Source: Aureimonas sp. OT7 (lineage in GTDB: Bacteria > Pseudomonadota > Alphaproteobacteria > Rhizobiales > Rhizobiaceae). Taken from it: DNA of 64,000 bases. The notes under the pieces were generated by a model. It was not told the DNA's origin, did not search any database, and worked only from the letters and a program-made list of their open reading frames with translations. Location of the stretch: contig NZ_CP062167.1 of the NCBI RefSeq assembly GCF_014844055.1, positions 1,689,501 to 1,753,500 of the forward strand. The letters run 5' to 3'. Below are positions 16,510 through 26,177 of the stretch, one piece after another. Position 1 is the first letter of the stretch, and the number at the start of each line of letters is the position of its first letter. The translations under genes were made by a program, and so were the position numbers.

Positions 16510-18363
16510 TCAGTTGGGCTTGGTGTTGTCGTCGGGTTCCGATACGCCGGGTGCGTCGGCCGAAGCGCGGTCGCCGGGGGCGGCCTTCGGCGTATGGTTC
16601 AATTCCGGGTCGTCCGCGACGCTGGGAAGGCCGCTGTCGAGTTTCTTCTCGATCTTGGCCACGAGCTCGTCTTCCGGGGCCGGATTTCCGTCCAGCGCGC
16701 GCTGCCACTGGAAACGGGCCTCGCGCTCGCGGCCGACGCGCCAGTAGGCATCGCCGAGATGGTCGTTGATGGTCGGGTCGGACGGCGTGATGAGAACCGC
16801 GCGTTCGAGCTGCTCGACCGCGTCGTCGAACCGCTCGAGCCGATAGTAGGCCCAGCCGAGCGAATCGATGATGTAGCCATCGTTCGGGCGCAGTTCGACG
16901 GCTTTGCGGATGAGATCCAGCCCTTCGTCGAGATTGCGGTTCATGTCGACCCAGGAGTAGCCCAGGTAATTCAGCACCTGGGGCTGGTCGGGCGAAAGCT
17001 CCAGCGCCTTGCGAAAGTTGGGCTCGGCCTTGTCCCATTCCTTTAGGCGCTCATAGGCGATGCCGCGCTGGTAGTAGATGTTCCAGTTCTGCGGGCCGTC
17101 TTCCGGAGCCAGTTCGACCGCCTTTTCCAGAACCTCGGCCGCACGGCTGTAGTTTTTACCGGCGGTCAGCACGTCGGCGAAGGCCAGGTGCGCCTGCAGG
17201 TCGTCGGGATAGGTCTGGATGGCGGTTTCCAGGACGGTGGTCGCCTCGTCCTTCCGGTCGGCGAACCACAGGTCCAGCCCCTTCTGCAACGTGGCGGTGC
17301 GCCGATAGGGAGAATCTTCCGGGATGCGGTCGTAATAGGCGATCGCCTGGTCCACGCGTTCGCCCTGTTCGGCAACGCCGGCCAGCGCCGTGACAAGCTT
17401 GTCCGAGGTGGTTTCGCTGACGGCGTCCGCCAGCTGGAAATACAGTAGGGCGACATCGCGCCCGTCACCCCGGTTGATCGCCTGTCCGAGCGTGTAGAGC
17501 ACTTCCGATGCACCCTGCTGGGGCGTCTGGACCGTAGGCGTAGCGGCTTCTCCCGCATCGAGCTGGCGCTCGAGAAACAGGATCGGATCGTAGGTCGGCG
17601 CGACCTGGAGCCCGTAGGCGAGGGCCTCCTCGGCGGCATCCTTGTTGCCGGCCTGCATTTCCAGCCGCGCCAGCGCCTCGACCGCCGCCAGATAGGCGTC
17701 GGGTGAGGTTTGGACGGAGGCCCTGTCGTCCAGGAGGACCTTCAGCACGCGGCGCGCCTCGTCGGGCTGGCCGGCCTGCATGAAGATCAGGCCTTTCTGG
17801 TACAGGTTGAAGATGGCGAACCAGGGTGGCCCGGAAATCTCGTCCAGCCGCCTGATGGCGGCGCCCGCATCGCCCTTGCCGGCATCCGCCCAGGCCGAAA
17901 GCTGGCCGAGCAGCAATGTGTCCAGTTCGCTGGAATCGGGCAGGTCCAGATTCTGCAGCGCCGCGTCGTAGGCACCGGTGCGCAACGCATCCATGCCCAG
18001 GGCAATGCGCGCCACCTTGCCGGCATCGTCATCGTCGCGCAGCTTGGCGGCCAGCTCGACGCCGCGATCGAAGCGACCGTCGGCAAGGAAGGTGAACATG
18101 GCTTCGCGCTGAAGGGGCAGCGACGACGGATCGATGGTCAGTGCCTTCTCGTAGTAGTCGCTGGCGACACCGAGCGCGCCGGCGGCCTGCGCGGACTTCG
18201 CCGCGAGATAGGCGCCCGAAAGCGACTGGACGTTGACTTCGGGAAGGCTGCGCACCAGCCGCATGTCGTCCTGCGTCGAGGCGGCCAAGGCCGGAGGGAG
18301 AAACAGGGCGAAGCTCGCAAGTGCCGTGGCGAGTGCGAATTTCCGGGTACCGTATTTCTGCAC
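16510..18363 (-). CDS. exported TPR-repeat protein
   Basis: A 617-residue protein with a Sec signal peptide (residues 1-28, ending PPALAA) and TPR repeats over most of its length. The best are at about 420-560, for example NYLGYSWVDMNRNLDEGLDL and DSLGWAYYRLERFDDAVEQL. The C-terminal 60 residues are charged and low in complexity. The start is GTG at 18361-18363; no ATG is nearby. Such NrfG-like periplasmic TPR proteins serve as scaffolds, and the partner is unknown. It is translated just ahead of ispE, with 4 bases between them. Confidence 0.83.
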   Translation of the reverse strand: MQKYGTRKFALATALASFALFLPPALAASTQDDMRLVRSLPEVNVQSLSGAYLAAKSAQAAGALGVASDYYEKALTIDPSSLPLQREAMFTFLADGRFDRGVELAAKLRDDDDAGKVARIALGMDALRTGAYDAALQNLDLPDSSELDTLLLGQLSAWADAGKGDAGAAIRRLDEISGPPWFAIFNLYQKGLIFMQAGQPDEARRVLKVLLDDRASVQTSPDAYLAAVEALARLEMQAGNKDAAEEALAYGLQVAPTYDPILFLERQLDAGEAATPTVQTPQQGASEVLYTLGQAINRGDGRDVALLYFQLADAVSETTSDKLVTALAGVAEQGERVDQAIAYYDRIPEDSPYRRTATLQKGLDLWFADRKDEATTVLETAIQTYPDDLQAHLAFADVLTAGKNYSRAAEVLEKAVELAPEDGPQNWNIYYQRGIAYERLKEWDKAEPNFRKALELSPDQPQVLNYLGYSWVDMNRNLDEGLDLIRKAVELRPNDGYIIDSLGWAYYRLERFDDAVEQLERAVLITPSDPTINDHLGDAYWRVGREREARFQWQRALDGNPAPEDELVAKIEKKLDSGLPSVADDPELNHTPKAAPGDRASADAPGVSEPDDNTKPN

Positions 18364-18452
18364 GTGTCACGCCCCCTGGAGCATCGATCCGAAAGAAAGA
18401 GAATTTGTCCGGCGCAATGTCCGGAACCAGCATGACGTTTTTGGGGCCGAGA

Positions 18453-19466
18453 TCAATTGATCCTGTCGACGCAGAAATCGACCACGTCGGCCAGGGCGGC
18501 GCGCACCGGCGACGCCGGCAGGCCGGACAAGGCATCCAGCGCCTCGGCGCCATAGCGCCGGGCTCGCTCCTTTGTTTCCTCGAGCGCGCCGTGTTTGCGC
18601 ATCAGCTCCATGGCCTGCGCCAGTGCCGCGTCGTCGTTGCGGCCGTCTTCCATGGCAGCGCGCCAGAAGGCGCGCTCCGCTTCGTCGCCGCGCGCATAAG
18701 CGAAGATGACGGGCAGGGTGATCTTGCCCTCGCGGAAATCGTCCCCGACATTCTTGCCGAGGGCATCGGCCGAACCGCCGTAGTCGAGCACGTCGTCGAC
18801 GAGCTGGAAGGCGAGGCCGAGCGCCATGCCGTAGCGGCGCATGGCGGCGATGTCGGCCTCGGAGGCTTGCGCGATGACGGGGCCGACCTCCGCCGCGGAG
18901 GCAAACAGCGCCGCCGTCTTGGCCTCGATCACGGCAAGGTAGTCGGCCTCGCCGGTGGACATCTTCTTGGCAGCCGACAATTGCCAGACTTCGCCCTCGG
19001 CGATCACGGCGGAGGCATTCGACAGGATGGCAAGAGCGCGCATCGAGCCCACCTCGACCATCATCTTGAACGCCTGGCCCAGCAGGAAATCTCCCACCAG
19101 CACGCTGGCCTGGTTGCCCCAGATCGTCCGTGCGGTGCGCCGGCCGCGCCGCATGTCGCTTTCGTCCACCACGTCGTCGTGCAGCAGCGTCGCCGTGTGA
19201 AGAAACTCGACGCTGGCCGCAAGCCTGACATGCCCGTCGCCGCGATAGCCGAAGGCCTGTGCCGCAGCCAGCGTCAGCATGGGGCGCAGGCGCTTGCCGC
19301 CCGACGAGATCAGGTGGTCGGCGATCTCGGGGATCAGCTCGACGTTGGAACCGGCCATCGAAAGGATCAGCGCGTTCACGCGGTCCATGTCGGACCGGGT
19401 CAGGTCCAGTATCGCCTCGATGGACGGCCGCGGCGAAAGCGCGCTGACGGAATTTGCAAGGCTCAC
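18453..19466 (-). CDS. long-chain polyprenyl diphosphate synthase (octa/decaprenyl)
   Basis: Trans-prenyltransferase (337 residues) that extends FPP with IPP to make the quinone side chain. First Asp-rich motif LLHDDVVDESDMRRG (Asp97, Asp98, Asp101); second QLVDDVLDYGG. SGGKRLRP near residue 58 binds IPP. It starts at GTG 19464-19466. Rhizobial quinones usually carry ten isoprene units, so decaprenyl (DdsA) is likely, but chain length cannot be read from the sequence. UbiA at 36.8 kb would use the product. Confidence 0.92.
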   Translation of the reverse strand: MSLANSVSALSPRPSIEAILDLTRSDMDRVNALILSMAGSNVELIPEIADHLISSGGKRLRPMLTLAAAQAFGYRGDGHVRLAASVEFLHTATLLHDDVVDESDMRRGRRTARTIWGNQASVLVGDFLLGQAFKMMVEVGSMRALAILSNASAVIAEGEVWQLSAAKKMSTGEADYLAVIEAKTAALFASAAEVGPVIAQASEADIAAMRRYGMALGLAFQLVDDVLDYGGSADALGKNVGDDFREGKITLPVIFAYARGDEAERAFWRAAMEDGRNDDAALAQAMELMRKHGALEETKERARRYGAEALDALSGLPASPVRAALADVVDFCVDRIN

Positions 19467-19617
19467 GATGTCACTCCGTTCGACACGCCGGGAATAAACT
19501 TCGGCGCGGCCAGCGGCAAGGTGTTAGATGGCGCTCGCGCGGCCAAATGAAAGCGATTTGCCCGATTGCGATGCCACCGCCTTGCGACAGGCGCCCGATT
19601 CGTGCCGAGATGACATT

Positions 19618-19836
19618 ATGCTGGAACTCATCCGATCCAACGACGCCGTCCTCATATCCTTCGTGGAATCCCTCCTCAAGGAGGCCGGCATCGGCCATTT
19701 CATCGCGGATTCGCACATGAGCATCCTCGACGGCTCCATCGGCGCGCTGCCGCGCCGCCTGATGGTGGATGCCGACGAGTTGGACTCCGCCCGCGCGCTG
19801 ATGCGGGAGGCCGGGCTCGGCCATGAGCTGTCCTGA
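19618..19836 (+). CDS. DUF2007 domain protein
   Basis: A 72-residue protein, MLELIRSNDAVLISFVESLL, followed by AGIGHFIADSHMS and RLMVDADELDSARALM, the complete DUF2007 (putative signal-transducing) fold. The start at ATG 19618 gives the family length; an upstream extension has no support. Its end overlaps the start of the tRNA methyltransferase gene by 14 bases. Function unknown. Confidence 0.85.
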   Translation: MLELIRSNDAVLISFVESLLKEAGIGHFIADSHMSILDGSIGALPRRLMVDADELDSARALMREAGLGHELS

Positions 19837-20599
19837 GCCATCCTTGACGCAGGACGCGTTCTGGCGCGGTGCGTTTCACCTCGTGCAGCCGCGAAAGGGC
19901 GCCTACCGCTCCGGGTTGGATGCGCTGCTGGTCGCATCCGGTGTGGCAAGCGAGGCGTCGGGCTATGCGCTCGACATGGGGGCAGGGGCGGGGGCCATCG
20001 GCTTCGCCGCCGCCAGCCGGGCGCCCGCCTTGCGCGTCATGCTGGCCGAAAAGACGGCCGAGATGGCGGCCTGTGCAAGGGCGGGCCTGGCGCTCGGCGA
20101 CAATTCCGCCCTGGCGGGGCGGGTCTCCATCGTCGAGGCGGATCTTCTGGCGCCGCGCGCCGCCCGCGAGGCTGCGGGGCTTGGCGATGGCAGCTTCGAC
20201 CATGTGCTGAGCAACCCGCCCTTCTATCCGCATGGGCATCGCGCCTCGCCCGCGCCGCTGCGCCGCGAGGCATTGTCCATGCCGGACGACGCGTTCCTGG
20301 CGCGGTGGCTGCATGTGGCATCGGCGCTGTCGCGCCATGGCGCCTGCTTTCTCTGCATTGTCGCGCCTGCCTGCCTGCCGGCCCTGTTGTCGGCGATGGA
20401 CGGGCGCTTCGGCGCTGTCGGCCTCCTGCCGGTGCATGCGCGGGCGGGCCGGCCGGCGACGCGGCTGCTGGTCGGCGCGCGCCGTGGCTCTCGTGCGCCG
20501 CTGCGCGTGCTGCCCTCGCTCACCCTTGCCGACGCCGACGGCGGGCCGACGGCGCAAGCGGAATCGCTTGCGGGCGGAACGCTTCACCTTGATTTGTAG
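19823..20599 (+). CDS. TrmN6-like SAM-dependent methyltransferase
   Basis: Class I methyltransferase of 258 residues resembling tRNA1(Val) A37 N6-methyltransferase. It has the SAM loop LDMGAGAGAIG (50-60), the acidic strand LLAEK-like VMLAEK, and the N6-adenine catalytic motif NPPFYP (131-136). RLVQPRKGAYRSGLDALL at the N-terminus is typical of the YfiC/TrmN6 group. The C-terminus contains a basic, hydrophobic segment. It overlaps the DUF2007 gene, a pairing usual in rhizobia. Confidence 0.85.
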   Translation: MSCPEPSLTQDAFWRGAFHLVQPRKGAYRSGLDALLVASGVASEASGYALDMGAGAGAIGFAAASRAPALRVMLAEKTAEMAACARAGLALGDNSALAGRVSIVEADLLAPRAAREAAGLGDGSFDHVLSNPPFYPHGHRASPAPLRREALSMPDDAFLARWLHVASALSRHGACFLCIVAPACLPALLSAMDGRFGAVGLLPVHARAGRPATRLLVGARRGSRAPLRVLPSLTLADADGGPTAQAESLAGGTLHLDL

Positions 20600-20671
20600 A
20601 CCCTTGGCGGACCGGGGTGCGGGTGCCTATCTGTGTGCGCGATACGATCCTGAAAAGAAGAGTGATTCCGG

Positions 20672-21523
20672 GTGGCCAAGGGCTTGCAGCGTTTTCTTCC
20701 CAAGCGTTTCCGCAAACAGCGCACCGTCGTGCCGGTTGTCCGCCTGACGGGCATGATCGCCGCCGACAGCGGCGGCATCGGGCGCAAAGCCCTGTCCATG
20801 GCCACCATCGAGCCACTTCTGGACAAGGCATTCGAGATCAAGGATGCGCCGGTCGTCGCCATCGAGATCAATTCGCCCGGCGGCTCGCCCGTCCAGTCGC
20901 GGCTGATCTTCCGCCGCATCCGCGAACTGGCCGCAAAACACGATCGCAAGGTTTTGGTGTTCTGCGAGGATGTCGCGGCCTCGGGCGGTTACATGATCGC
21001 CTGTGCCGGCGACGAGATCATTGCCGATCCTTCCAGCATCGTCGGCTCGATCGGCGTGGTCTCGGGCGGCTTCGGCTTCGTCGACCTCATCCGGCGCATC
21101 GGCGTGGAGCGGCGCCTGTATACGGCCGGGCGCAACAAGGCGACGCTGGACCCGTTCTCGCCGGAAAAGCCGGAAGATGTGGAACACCTGAAATCGCTGC
21201 AGCTCGACGTGCACGAGACGTTCATCGAACTCGTCCGGGAGCGGCGCGCAGGCCGCCTCAAAGAAGACGAGCCGGACCTGTTCTCCGGCCAGTTCTGGTC
21301 GGCCCGCAGGGGCATCGAACTCGGCCTTGTCGACCGTCTCGGCACCTTGCACGAGGTTCTGGCGGAGCGCTTCGGCCGTGATGTCGAACTGGAGCGCATC
21401 CGGCCCCGGCGCGGCCTTCTGGGAGGGCGCATCGGCTTCGGCGCAGACGCTGCCGCGGCGGCGGCCGAGCGGCTGGCCAGCGTGGCGGAAGAGCGCGCGC
21501 TCTGGTCGCGCTATGGCCTTTAG
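20672..21523 (+). CDS. S49 family serine peptidase (SppA/SohB-like)
   Basis: Protease of the signal-peptide-peptidase family, 283 residues, probably cleaving membrane peptides. The nucleophile is Ser104 in AASGGYMIA and the general base is Lys156 in YTAGRNKATLDPF, the Ser-Lys dyad spacing of short bacterial members. INSPGGSPVQS lies at 67-77. No clear transmembrane anchor or signal peptide is visible, so it acts in the cytosol or at the membrane surface. The start is GTG at 20672. It lies upstream of glyQ, as in many Rhizobiales. Confidence 0.88.
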   Translation: MAKGLQRFLPKRFRKQRTVVPVVRLTGMIAADSGGIGRKALSMATIEPLLDKAFEIKDAPVVAIEINSPGGSPVQSRLIFRRIRELAAKHDRKVLVFCEDVAASGGYMIACAGDEIIADPSSIVGSIGVVSGGFGFVDLIRRIGVERRLYTAGRNKATLDPFSPEKPEDVEHLKSLQLDVHETFIELVRERRAGRLKEDEPDLFSGQFWSARRGIELGLVDRLGTLHEVLAERFGRDVELERIRPRRGLLGGRIGFGADAAAAAAERLASVAEERALWSRYGL

Positions 21524-21598
21524 GGGGTAATTCGCCGCGCTGCCTTGCTTTCGCTCCGGTTGCGCGCAAAATACCTCGCGAAAGGGCCCTTGAAGGAT

Positions 21599-21793
21599 AT
21601 GGAAAGCCTTATGCCGCCGCTCATACTACTCGGTCTTCTCGGCGCAGCCGCCTATCTGGGCGTGCAGCAGATGAAGAAAGAGGCGACGCGTGTCAGCGCG
21701 CGCAACCGCCGCGCCGAGATGGAGGCGCGCAACAAGGCCCAGGGCACCCTGGTGCGCGGCGACGACGGGGTCTACCGCCTGGAGCGGGATTGA
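21599..21793 (+). CDS. small single-pass membrane protein, unknown
   Basis: A 64-residue protein with one transmembrane helix (about residues 5-21, [18 protein letters not shown]) and a basic, Arg/Lys-rich tail ending [22 protein letters not shown] precedes the ATG at 21599; a Met at 21611 is an alternative start. It lies between the S49 peptidase and glyQ in the same direction. I do not recognise the family. Confidence 0.65.
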   Translation: MESLMPPLILLGLLGAAAYLGVQQMKKEATRVSARNRRAEMEARNKAQGTLVRGDDGVYRLERD

Positions 21794-21872
21794 CCGGGCA
21801 CGCTTGCGCATGGCAACTGACGCAGCCGTGGCGGGACCTGCCCGCCGGTCGTGTCCGAGAGCCTGTAGCACC

Positions 21873-22814
21873 ATGTCCGAACTTGCCCCGCATATGCGCC
21901 CCGAGCGGTCCTTCCAGGGCCTGATCCTCGCGCTTCATCGCTATTGGGCCGATTACGGCTGCGTCGTGCTGCAGCCCTACGACATGGAAGTCGGCGCCGG
22001 AACATTCCACCCGGCCACGACGCTGCGGGCGCTGGGGCCAAAAAGCTGGAACGCCGCCTATGTCCAGCCGTCGCGCCGCCCGAAGGACGGGCGCTACGGC
22101 GAAAACCCCAATCGCCTCCAGCATTATTACCAGTATCAGGTGCTGCTGAAGCCGAACCCGTCCAACCTGCAGGAGCTGTATCTCGGGTCGCTGCGGGCCA
22201 TCGGCCTCGATCCGTTGACGCACGACATCCGCTTCGTGGAGGACGACTGGGAAAGCCCGACGCTGGGCGCCTGGGGCCTTGGCTGGGAATGCTGGTGCGA
22301 CGGCATGGAAGTATCGCAGTTCACCTATTTCCAGCAGGTCTGCGGCATCGAATGCGCGCCGGTGGCCGGTGAGCTGACCTACGGTCTGGAACGGCTGGCC
22401 ATGTATGTGCAGAACGTGGACAATGTCTACGACCTGAACTTCAATGGCCGCGAAGGCGCGGAAAAGGTGACGTATGGCGATGTCTTCCTGCAGGCCGAGC
22501 AGGAGTATTCCCGCTACAATTTCGAGTTTGCCGACACCCAGATGCTTCTGAAGCATTTCGAGGATGCCGAGGCCGAATGCGCGGCGCTGCTGGCGGCCGG
22601 CGCCCCCGATGCGCCCGGCATGTTGCACCGCTGCGTGCTGCCCGCCTACGACCAGGCGATCAAGGCCAGCCACGTCTTCAACCTTCTGGACGCGCGCGGC
22701 GTCATTTCGGTCACCGAGCGGCAGAGTTACATCCTGCGCGTCCGCACGCTGGCCAAGGCCTGCGGCGAAGCCTTCCTGCTGACCGATGCCGGCGGGGCAG
22801 TCAGGGCCGCCTGA
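21873..22814 (+). CDS. glyQ: glycine--tRNA ligase alpha subunit
   Basis: Catalytic subunit of the bacterial alpha2-beta2 glycyl-tRNA synthetase, 313 residues. It has the class II pattern: [32 protein letters not shown] at the start, [26 protein letters not shown] (motif 2), and [14 protein letters not shown] (motif 3 region). The start at ATG 21873 agrees with homologues. Separated from glyS by a metallopeptidase gene, unlike the usual adjacent pair. Confidence 0.97.
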   Translation: MSELAPHMRPERSFQGLILALHRYWADYGCVVLQPYDMEVGAGTFHPATTLRALGPKSWNAAYVQPSRRPKDGRYGENPNRLQHYYQYQVLLKPNPSNLQELYLGSLRAIGLDPLTHDIRFVEDDWESPTLGAWGLGWECWCDGMEVSQFTYFQQVCGIECAPVAGELTYGLERLAMYVQNVDNVYDLNFNGREGAEKVTYGDVFLQAEQEYSRYNFEFADTQMLLKHFEDAEAECAALLAAGAPDAPGMLHRCVLPAYDQAIKASHVFNLLDARGVISVTERQSYILRVRTLAKACGEAFLLTDAGGAVRAA

Positions 22815-22889
22815 TACGGCGAATAAACAACTGGTGATTATTCGGTGATCTGCCCTATCCTCCTCGGCATGTAGCAGTGGAGGGTTCCC

Positions 22890-23777
22890 ATGCAGTGGAA
22901 GGGTCGCAGGCAGAGCACCAACGTGTCCGACCAGCGCGGGTCGGGCGGCGGCTTCGGCGGCGGCGGCCCCATGCGCATTCCGGTGCGCGCGGGCGGCGGC
23001 GGCGGAATCGGCCTCCTCATCATCCTCGCCATCCTCTGGTTGGGCTTCGGCATCAACCCCCTTGCGCTGCTGGGCATGGACCAGGGCGGTGGAAGCGGGC
23101 AGGGCCAGGTGGCGCGCGGGCCCGGTCCGCAGGGCACGTCCGATGAGACGGACGATTTCGTCGCCACGGTACTCGCCGATACCGAAGACGTCTGGAACCG
23201 CCGCTTCGCCGATGCCGGCGAAACCTATCCGGAACCGACGCTCGTCATGTTTTCGGGCAGCGTCTCCTCGGCCTGCGGCCAGGCCGCCGCGGCAATGGGC
23301 CCATTCTACTGCCCGCTCGACCAGAAGGTCTACATCGACCTGTCCTTCTTCCGGCAGCTCGCCGGCCAGCTCAATTCTCCCGGCGATTTCGCCCAGGCTT
23401 ACGTGATAGCGCACGAGGTGGGGCATCACGTCCAGAACGTGACCGGCATCCTGCCCCGCACCACGCAGATGCGGCGGCAGATGTCGCAGGCCGACGCCAA
23501 TGCGGTTTCGGTGCTCGTGGAACTGCAGGCCGACTGCTACGCCGGCATCTGGGCGCACGATACGTACGAAGCGGGGTATCTGGAGCCGGGTGACATCGAC
23601 GAGGCGCTCAATGCCGCTTCGCAGATCGGCGACGATACGCTGCAACGCCGCAGCCAGGGCACGGTCGTACCGGACAGCTTCACCCACGGCACGTCGGAGC
23701 AGCGGCAGCAATGGTTCAAGCGCGGCTATGAAAGCGGCGACATGGCGGCGTGCGATACCTTCGAGGGACGGCTGTAG
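22890..23777 (+). CDS. YpfJ-like neutral zinc metallopeptidase
   Basis: Membrane-anchored putative metallopeptidase of 295 residues. A glycine-rich cytoplasmic stretch (18-39) precedes one transmembrane helix (about 40-57). The outer domain has HEVGHH (His175, Glu176, His179), the zincin HExxH motif, and VELQADCYAGIW, whose Glu is the usual third ligand. This is the 'putative neutral zinc metallopeptidase' family (PF04228). Sits between glyQ and glyS. Confidence 0.9.
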   Translation: MQWKGRRQSTNVSDQRGSGGGFGGGGPMRIPVRAGGGGGIGLLIILAILWLGFGINPLALLGMDQGGGSGQGQVARGPGPQGTSDETDDFVATVLADTEDVWNRRFADAGETYPEPTLVMFSGSVSSACGQAAAAMGPFYCPLDQKVYIDLSFFRQLAGQLNSPGDFAQAYVIAHEVGHHVQNVTGILPRTTQMRRQMSQADANAVSVLVELQADCYAGIWAHDTYEAGYLEPGDIDEALNAASQIGDDTLQRRSQGTVVPDSFTHGTSEQRQQWFKRGYESGDMAACDTFEGRL

Positions 23778-23843
23778 CGGCCTTGACAGGCCGGGCATGG
23801 TGTCGGAAGGAGCCGGGCGAAGTCCCAACGCCGGAACGTGACC

Positions 23844-25973
23844 ATGCCAGACCTGCTTCTTGAACTCCGTTCGGAGGAGATCCCCGCCCGCATGCAGCGC
23901 AAGGCGGCGGGCGACCTGAAGAAGCTCGTCACCGACGCGCTCGTGGCAGCCGGCCTGACCTATGAGGGAGCCCGCGAATACTGGACCCCGCGCCGCCTGA
24001 CGCTGGACATCAGGGGCGTGGATGCCCGCTCCCGCGACGTGCGGGAGGAGCGCAAGGGACCGCGGACCGACGCGCCGGAAAAGGCGATCGAAGGTTTCCT
24101 GCGCGGGGCGGGGCTATCGTCCATCGACGAAGCCGAGGTGCGCTCCGACGGCAAGAAGGGCGAATTCTACGTTGCCGTGATCCAGAAGCCGGGCCGCCCG
24201 GCGGAAGAGATCGTGGCCGAAGTGATGCCCGGCATCATCCGCGATTTCCCGTGGCCGAAGTCCATGCGCTGGGGCCCGGCCTCGCGGGAGGCTGGCAGCC
24301 TGCGCTGGGTGCGGCCGCTGCAATCCATCATCTGCCTGTTCGGACCGGAGCAGGGCGAGACGGTGGTGGTGCCCTTCGAGGTGTCGGGCATCCGGTCGGG
24401 CAACCAGACGGTCGGCCATCGCTTCCATGCACCGGAGCCGTTCACCGTCCGCCGTTTCGAGGATTATGCCCGCAAGCTCGAGAAGGCGCATGTGGTGCTG
24501 GACGCTGAACGGCGGAAGGACATTATCCGCAGCGACGCCGAAACGCTCGCCTTTGCGCAGGGGCTGGAAGTCGTGGCCGACGATGGCCTGCTCGAGGAAG
24601 TCAGCGGCCTCGTGGAATGGCCCGTCGTGCTGATGGGCGAGTTCGAGGAAGCATTCCTTGCCATTCCGGCCGAGATGATCCAACTCACCATCCGGACCAA
24701 CCAGAAATGCTTCGTCACCCGCCGCCGCGGGCAGGATGGGCTGGCGAACCGCTTTCTGCTGGTGGCCAATATCGAGGCCGCCGACGGTGGGCGCGAGATC
24801 ATGCGCGGCAATGGCAAGGTGGTGCGCGCGCGCCTGTCCGACGCGCTCTACTTCTGGCGTACCGACCAGGGCGACCTGCCCGACGTGGCGTCCTATGCCG
24901 ACATTGCCGCCAGTTTCGGGCTGGATCTCACCCGTCCGCTGGACCAGCGCATGGCCAAGCTGGAAGCGCTCGGCGTGACCTTCCATGCAAAGCTGGGCAC
25001 GCAGGGCCAGCGCGTGCGCCGCATCGCCGATCTTGCGCAGGTACTGGCGCCGATCGTCGGCGCCGACCCGGTCGAGGCGCGCCGCGCCGCCATCCTTGCC
25101 AAGGCGGACCTGACCACGGAAGCCGTCGGCGAGTTTCCCGAGCTGCAGGGCCTGATGGGCCGCAAATATGCAGGCCTGCAGGGCGAAACCCCGGCAGTGC
25201 AGGCTGCCCTGGAAGATCATTACAAGCCCCTTGGCCCGACGGACCGTGTTCCGGCCGACCCGGTGGCGATAGCCGTCGCCCTGGCCGATAAGCTGGACAC
25301 GCTGGCCGGCTTCTGGTCCATCGACGAAAAGCCGACCGGTTCGAAAGACCCGTATGCGCTGCGCCGTGCGGCGCTGGGTGTGATCCGCATCCTCATCGAC
25401 AATGCCATCCGGTTGCCCCTCGGCCAGTTCGTGCCGGCGGGCGACCTGGTCTCCTTCTTCCACGACAGGCTCAAGGTGCAATTGCGCGACAGCGGGGCGC
25501 GGCACGACCTGGTCGACGCCGTGCTGTCGGGCGAGGGTGAAGGCGCGCGTGCCGACGATGTCGTGGATATCGCGGCGCGCGTCGCGGCGCTCGGCCAGCT
25601 TCTGGAGACGGAAGACGGCCGCAACCTTTTGGCGGCCTATCGCCGCGCCGCCAATATCCTTGCGGCGGAAGAGAAAAAGGGAACGCAGGTGGCCGCGGCA
25701 GTCGACCCTGCCCGGTTCGAACAGGCAGAGGAGCAGGCGCTGCTGATGGCGATCGGCGATGCCGAGCGTACGCTCTCCGAGGCGCTCGGAGCGGAGGATT
25801 ATGGCGCCGCGGCGGCGGCGCTGGCCACGCTTCGTGTCCCGGCCGACGCCTTCTTCGACAAAGTGCTGGTGAATGCGGATGATGCCGCCATACGCGCCAA
25901 TCGCCTGGCGCTGCTGGCCCGCATTCGGCAGGCCACCACGCGCGTTGCCGACTTCTCGCGCATCGCGGGATGA
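23844..25973 (+). CDS. glyS: glycine--tRNA ligase beta subunit
   Basis: Beta subunit of glycyl-tRNA synthetase (709 residues), binding the tRNA. The N-terminus [18 protein letters not shown] is diagnostic. It contains the HD-like region, [15 protein letters not shown], and the C-terminal anticodon-binding DALR segment with [11 protein letters not shown]. The ATG at 23844 is preferred to a GTG two codons upstream. Pairs with GlyQ. Confidence 0.97.
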   Translation: MPDLLLELRSEEIPARMQRKAAGDLKKLVTDALVAAGLTYEGAREYWTPRRLTLDIRGVDARSRDVREERKGPRTDAPEKAIEGFLRGAGLSSIDEAEVRSDGKKGEFYVAVIQKPGRPAEEIVAEVMPGIIRDFPWPKSMRWGPASREAGSLRWVRPLQSIICLFGPEQGETVVVPFEVSGIRSGNQTVGHRFHAPEPFTVRRFEDYARKLEKAHVVLDAERRKDIIRSDAETLAFAQGLEVVADDGLLEEVSGLVEWPVVLMGEFEEAFLAIPAEMIQLTIRTNQKCFVTRRRGQDGLANRFLLVANIEAADGGREIMRGNGKVVRARLSDALYFWRTDQGDLPDVASYADIAASFGLDLTRPLDQRMAKLEALGVTFHAKLGTQGQRVRRIADLAQVLAPIVGADPVEARRAAILAKADLTTEAVGEFPELQGLMGRKYAGLQGETPAVQAALEDHYKPLGPTDRVPADPVAIAVALADKLDTLAGFWSIDEKPTGSKDPYALRRAALGVIRILIDNAIRLPLGQFVPAGDLVSFFHDRLKVQLRDSGARHDLVDAVLSGEGEGARADDVVDIAARVAALGQLLETEDGRNLLAAYRRAANILAAEEKKGTQVAAAVDPARFEQAEEQALLMAIGDAERTLSEALGAEDYGAAAAALATLRVPADAFFDKVLVNADDAAIRANRLALLARIRQATTRVADFSRIAG

Positions 25974-26177
25974 CGCATCCGTTACAATGCGGCCTTCCAC
26001 TGCAATGATTCATTAAGGAAAAAAATACGTTTGTGCCCGTATCCTGCCGCCAACTTGCCTGATTGCACTGGCACAAGGGCTTGAAATAGCGGCAGAAAGC
26101 GCCGCGAAAAGCAAAGTGCGGATATCGATGCGGTCGCCTGGCTGCGCGCCACTGCGACGATTGAGGGGGCATACCGA

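Noticed and set aside
23779..23794. Hairpin CGGCCT-TGAC-AGGCCG after the metallopeptidase gene
   Set aside because: No T-tract follows and transcription probably continues into glyS.
26069..26086. Possible sigma-54 promoter TGGCAC...TTGA before the GH25 gene
   Set aside because: Spacing is 6 instead of 5 and the GC of the -12 element is missing.
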